DNA of 44,348 nt, taken from contig CAZWKE010000028.1 in NCBI GenBank assembly GCA_964634205.1, positions 1 to 44,348 of the forward strand, read 5' to 3'. Below are positions 41,535 to 44,348 of the stretch, in pieces. A model generated the notes under the pieces. It had not been told where the DNA came from. It worked only from the letters and a program-made list of their open reading frames with translations, and ran no database searches. This DNA comes from JAFGGG01 sp964634205 (GTDB lineage Bacteria; Spirochaetota; Spirochaetia; SZUA-6; RPPD01). The position numbers and the translations under genes are program-made. The stretch's first letter is position 1, and every line of letters begins with the position of its first letter.

Positions 41535-43035
41535 TACCGATTCCGCCGATATCGCCCGAGAAGGGCTGCCGCGTCATTTTGTTCGGCGGTTCGGTCAGCG
41601 GAACGGCGTAACTCAGGGTGACCGCGTCAACATAGACCGAGATCTGTTCGCTTATATTGAAGGCCATACCGAGGTTCAGCCCCAGTCTGAAGAAAAACAG
41701 AGTGGTCTCATCAGTATACGTATGCGATTCATCCGGGAAGTAGGTGATTTTATACGCATTATGCATGTGCAGAGAGGTCGTTACGTTTAATATCAGTGAG
41801 AAGGCGCCGCCGGTTCTGAACTGAAAGGGGATGGCCCGCAGTTCAAAATGGGAAACCAGGGGGTGATCGGCCAGTTTTGGATCGATGAGTGCCGGATAGC
41901 TGTAGGCATACCCGCAGCCCAGGCCTATCCCGAACAGCTTGTTATAGTGCCAGATGAAATCCGCTTCAAGGTCGATAAGATTGAACAGCGGGTGATATTC
42001 CACCAACAGGGCCGACTTGATAAATTTTTGATAAAATATCAGAGAAAAATGGTGGGAAAGGATTTTTTCATTAAACAGAAGCGGTTCGATCTTCTCGTCG
42101 ATAGTCAGGGCGTCATCAAGCTCATTAATAATGATCGACTGCGGCAGCAAATCAAGCGTTTGAGCAAGTTGCCCTACCAGGGAGTTCTTCGCGTTGTTGA
42201 TTCCGTTCTTTGTATCAATCCGGTATTGGACCTGAAGTTTCAAATCCGCCGTAAAGAGGGAAAGATATTCCCGGTTGTTTTCCCCGGTTATAACGGCAAA
42301 CGCGTGACAGTCCCTTTCCCTGACAATCTGCTGGAGCACGGCCATATCCGGATGGGAAATATCATAGGTCAGGGAGGTGATGAACACCGACACATTCTTG
42401 TGAGTCAGCAGGCCCGAGGCAACCAGGTTGATGATCTGTTTTACCTCCATCTGGATGGGGGTTGAACATTGTAGGGGTGACACAAAGAGGATTCTTTCCT
42501 TAATACGTATGGGTAACAGGGTGGTAATCAGTTTGGAGGCGGCGGCAGAAAGGGAAGCCCCCTTTGAAAATCCTTTGAGAAGTTCCCGTGCCGTCTCCCG
42601 CCCGGCGAGCAGGAGCTCCCGCCAGGATTTGTATGTGTGTGAAAACGTATTCTTAAGCGCTCCGTTCCTTACGGCTACCACGGTCAGATTCAGGTTGTAC
42701 TGTTCCTTATCTTTGGCAATACTTCCGCGGACAATAAAATCAGCCTGTAAAAGCTCACCGATTTCCCGGTAGTAACTGTCGGCGGCATTTTGATAGAGGG
42801 TAAACCCCAGTCCTTTTAGAAGTTTGTCGCGTTCTCTTCTGTCGATGACCAGCACACGCTCCGTTTCAAATATATTATAGGACAATAAGTCTATAAACAG
42901 GTTTTTTTCCCTTTGTGGAATTCCGGCGGTCTGCAAGTCCAGCACCGCCAATACGGCAGGCTCCTGGCCGGAAACCGGGAAGAGTGGAACGAGGTAATAG
43001 AAAATAATCATCAGAAAAACCAATCTTCTCATCAT
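41518..43035 (-). CDS. exported CsgG-like head plus C-terminal beta-barrel protein
   Basis: A signal peptide (about 1-25, ending VSG) precedes a CsgG-type domain (about 30-160): AVLAVLDLQTAGIPQREKNLF, VLVIDRRERDKLL, ELLQADFIVRGSIAKDKEQY and NLNLTVVAVRNGALKNTF. This is the fold shared by the curli pore CsgG and TolB/LpoB-like proteins. The middle is another mixed domain, and the last ~170 residues read as amphipathic strands ending GIGIIYRF, which suits an outer-membrane barrel. The family role is unproven. Start choice: 43035 (ATGATG; the second ATG at 43032 is equally possible) rather than the upstream 43080 inside the neighbour. It sits just behind the related gene and is probably co-translated with it. 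Confidence 0.75.
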   Translation of the reverse strand: MMRRLVFLMIIFYYLVPLFPVSGQEPAVLAVLDLQTAGIPQREKNLFIDLLSYNIFETERVLVIDRRERDKLLKGLGFTLYQNAADSYYREIGELLQADFIVRGSIAKDKEQYNLNLTVVAVRNGALKNTFSHTYKSWRELLLAGRETARELLKGFSKGASLSAAASKLITTLLPIRIKERILFVSPLQCSTPIQMEVKQIINLVASGLLTHKNVSVFITSLTYDISHPDMAVLQQIVRERDCHAFAVITGENNREYLSLFTADLKLQVQYRIDTKNGINNAKNSLVGQLAQTLDLLPQSIIINELDDALTIDEKIEPLLFNEKILSHHFSLIFYQKFIKSALLVEYHPLFNLIDLEADFIWHYNKLFGIGLGCGYAYSYPALIDPKLADHPLVSHFELRAIPFQFRTGGAFSLILNVTTSLHMHNAYKITYFPDESHTYTDETTLFFFRLGLNLGMAFNISEQISVYVDAVTLSYAVPLTEPPNKMTRQPFSGDIGGIGIIYRF

Positions 43036-43040
43036 AGTGG

Positions 43041-44207
43041 TTAAAAACGAAAGCCGATCTGGGTCGAAATTGAAAGACATAATAAATTCCAGGGTGAAAA
43101 CCCGTTTGTATATAAGTAGCTGGAATTTCCTTCATCATAGTCGCCGGGTGCTTTGGGTTCGAACGTATAGGTAAGCCCGTGATATTTAAAACGCAGATTG
43201 ATAAAAAACAGGTCGTTGAGAAAAATTGAGCAGCCGATCTCAAGGGGAATGGAGACGGACAACCGTTCGGCTTTGGGGTAGACAACATCCGACCCGCCGG
43301 TATAGGCCAGCGCGGCACTGCGTTGGTTATAATCATATATCAGGGCCAGACCCGCATCTACGGTGAAGGAAAAAAGCGACTGGGTGTGAAAACCGATCAA
43401 GGCCTGTAAGGAAATTTCATAACGCTGCGAATTTTGAGTCAACAGGTCCATGGGGAGATATTCAAATCCGAACCGTGCGTGCAGGTCTTTCGTTAAATAT
43501 CGGGTGTATTCCAGGTACAGCAGCGGGGTGATAAACGGCCCCAGGTCGGACCAGGAGATTATTGTCCGGCCTAAACTTAACCCGGTCATGGGGGTTACCT
43601 GTATTTCGTTGTGTTTTGCGGAGATGTCCTCGATAAGCTTTTCCTCATAATTGATCTGTCGGCGCAGCCCCGAGAGTACCTGTTTTTGAAACAGGATATC
43701 ACGCTCCAGCGGCGGCAGGTCTTTGGCTACAGCCCCGGCGATATCTATGCACATTCTGTCGATGTTTTCCAGCATATCAAGATCCGCGGGCATGGTTTTT
43801 ACAAAGAGATTTTTTACGCGTAGACTGGCCGCGTCCCAGACATTGACAAATACATGCAATCCCCGGCCATCCACAAAATACTCCCCAAAAATAAATGACT
43901 CCGCGGAGGTATAGTGTTCACTTAAGGTTCTTACATACGATTCAAAATCTCCGGTATAAAGATCAACGGAAACCTTTTGCTCAGGTATTATTACCTGCAG
44001 GTTTCTATATTTTTGCAGGTTTATTTTTAAGATATTGAAGATATACTTTCTCAAGTGTTTGTATTTTTCATTATTTGTTGCGTCCTGTGTGGGCAGGAGC
44101 AACACTGTACGTTTCTCGGCTGATTGTAATCCCTCCGCTTGCAGCAAAAGAATACAATTGATAAACAGGAATAAAAATATTACAATTTTTTTCATGTTTG
44201 TGCGCAT
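43041..44207 (-). CDS. exported CsgG/TolB-like head plus beta-barrel protein, relative of the preceding one
   Basis: A signal peptide (about 5-24, ending LQAEG) is followed by a TolB/CsgG-like segment (KRTVLLLPTQDATNNEKYKHLRKYIFN, LQVIIPEQKV, AESFIFGEYFVDGRGLHVFVNVWDA). After a helical linker come barrel-like strands (LYLEYTRYLTKDLHARFGFEYL, FFINLRFKYHGLTYTFEP, LSISTQIGFRF). The layout matches its neighbour at 41518..43035, so they look like diverged tandem copies. The start may be 44207 or 44195 (MKKIVIFLFL), and neither has a Shine-Dalgarno sequence. A promoter TTGACT-16-TATATA lies upstream. Confidence 0.72.
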   Translation of the reverse strand: MRTNMKKIVIFLFLFINCILLLQAEGLQSAEKRTVLLLPTQDATNNEKYKHLRKYIFNILKINLQKYRNLQVIIPEQKVSVDLYTGDFESYVRTLSEHYTSAESFIFGEYFVDGRGLHVFVNVWDAASLRVKNLFVKTMPADLDMLENIDRMCIDIAGAVAKDLPPLERDILFQKQVLSGLRRQINYEEKLIEDISAKHNEIQVTPMTGLSLGRTIISWSDLGPFITPLLYLEYTRYLTKDLHARFGFEYLPMDLLTQNSQRYEISLQALIGFHTQSLFSFTVDAGLALIYDYNQRSAALAYTGGSDVVYPKAERLSVSIPLEIGCSIFLNDLFFINLRFKYHGLTYTFEPKAPGDYDEGNSSYLYTNGFSPWNLLCLSISTQIGFRF

Positions 44208-44229
44208 TATATATAACAGTTGGATTAGT

Positions 44230-44257
44230 TATATAATTTTTGAAAATGTAAAGTCAA
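44230..44257 (-). promoter_or_regulatory. promoter of the CsgG-like/barrel pair
   Basis: On the minus strand TTGACT (44257..44252) is followed after 16 bases by TATATA (44235..44230). An overlapping TATAAC at 18 bases is an alternative. The region is very AT-rich. Confidence 0.5.
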
Positions 44258-44298
44258 GGAAAATAAAAATATTGTAACGGGCTATAAACGGTATCCCG

Positions 44299-44348
44299 CT
44301 ATCCCTCTTCGTGCCACTCAAGTTCTTTGAGCATGATATAATCCAGAA
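44299..44348 (-). CDS. C-terminal end of a gene entering from the right
   Basis: On the minus strand the frame LDYIMLKELEWHEEG runs from the window edge to TAG at 44299..44301. It reads like a natural protein end, but 15 residues are too few to name a family. Confidence 0.4.
   Translation of the reverse strand, partial: LDYIMLKELEWHEEG

Overview
The window looks like a draft chromosomal scaffold of a diderm bacterium, most likely a spirochaete (Spirochaetota) of roughly 50-55% GC. It contains two runs of exactly 100 N. The spirochaete assignment is inference. It rests on the many signal-peptide and lipobox proteins, two outer-membrane-barrel proteins with CsgG-like heads, a split three-gene proton-translocating transhydrogenase, a TPR periplasmic protein and several large proteins I do not recognise. 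No 16S, ribosomal-protein or phage marker is present to prove it. No CRISPR array, transposase, integrase or rRNA was seen.

Layout. 1-5.6 kb: start of a membrane sensor, a TetR regulator lacking its normal N-terminus, tRNA-Val(UAC), an exported beta-helix protein, a hotdog thioesterase, a pseudo-receiver/TPR protein and a large unknown cytoplasmic protein broken by the first gap. 5.7-7.4 kb: rhomboid protease with a long helical N-terminal half. 7.4-12 kb (minus strand): operon pdxS-pdxT-M1 peptidase-pgi. 12-14.1 kb (plus): yggS (PLP homeostasis), a small membrane protein and a RluD-type pseudouridine synthase, divergent from pdxST, so PLP synthesis and PLP homeostasis genes share one intergenic region. 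14.2-17.5 kb: GH13 lipoprotein, then a minus-strand pair encoding a pentapeptide-repeat protein and an MBL-fold hydrolase. 17.6-25 kb: tightly overlapped run pntAA-pntAB-pntB-Zn ribbon-murI (with second gap)-rsgA-mutS2. 25-28 kb: large hybrid sensor kinase and rnhA. 28.6-36.6 kb: TPR protein, mtgA, a two-module AAA+ ATPase, a small exported lipoprotein-like protein, a FemAB-like acyltransferase, an exported beta-propeller protein and a PorT-like outer-membrane protein, closed by a strong terminator.

The most notable locus is 36.7-41.5 kb. A minus-strand gene (37033..38703) encodes a lipoprotein with the conserved core of the cholesterol-dependent cytolysin (thiol-activated cytolysin) family but without the domain-4 undecapeptide. 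Its C-terminal third is encoded by DNA of sharply lower GC, as if the membrane-recognition domain had been exchanged. It is divergent from an ECF sigma factor gene overlapped by a FecR-type regulator fused to a beta-propeller. A perfect AT-rich palindrome lies over the likely -10 of the cytolysin-like gene. After that come two convergent minus-strand genes for exported CsgG-head/beta-barrel proteins, and the last 50 bases hold the end of another gene.

Other recurring themes are promoters placed so close to start codons that several mRNAs may be leaderless, and unusual starts: CTG proposed for pdxT, TTG for rnhA, GTG for the rluD-like gene.
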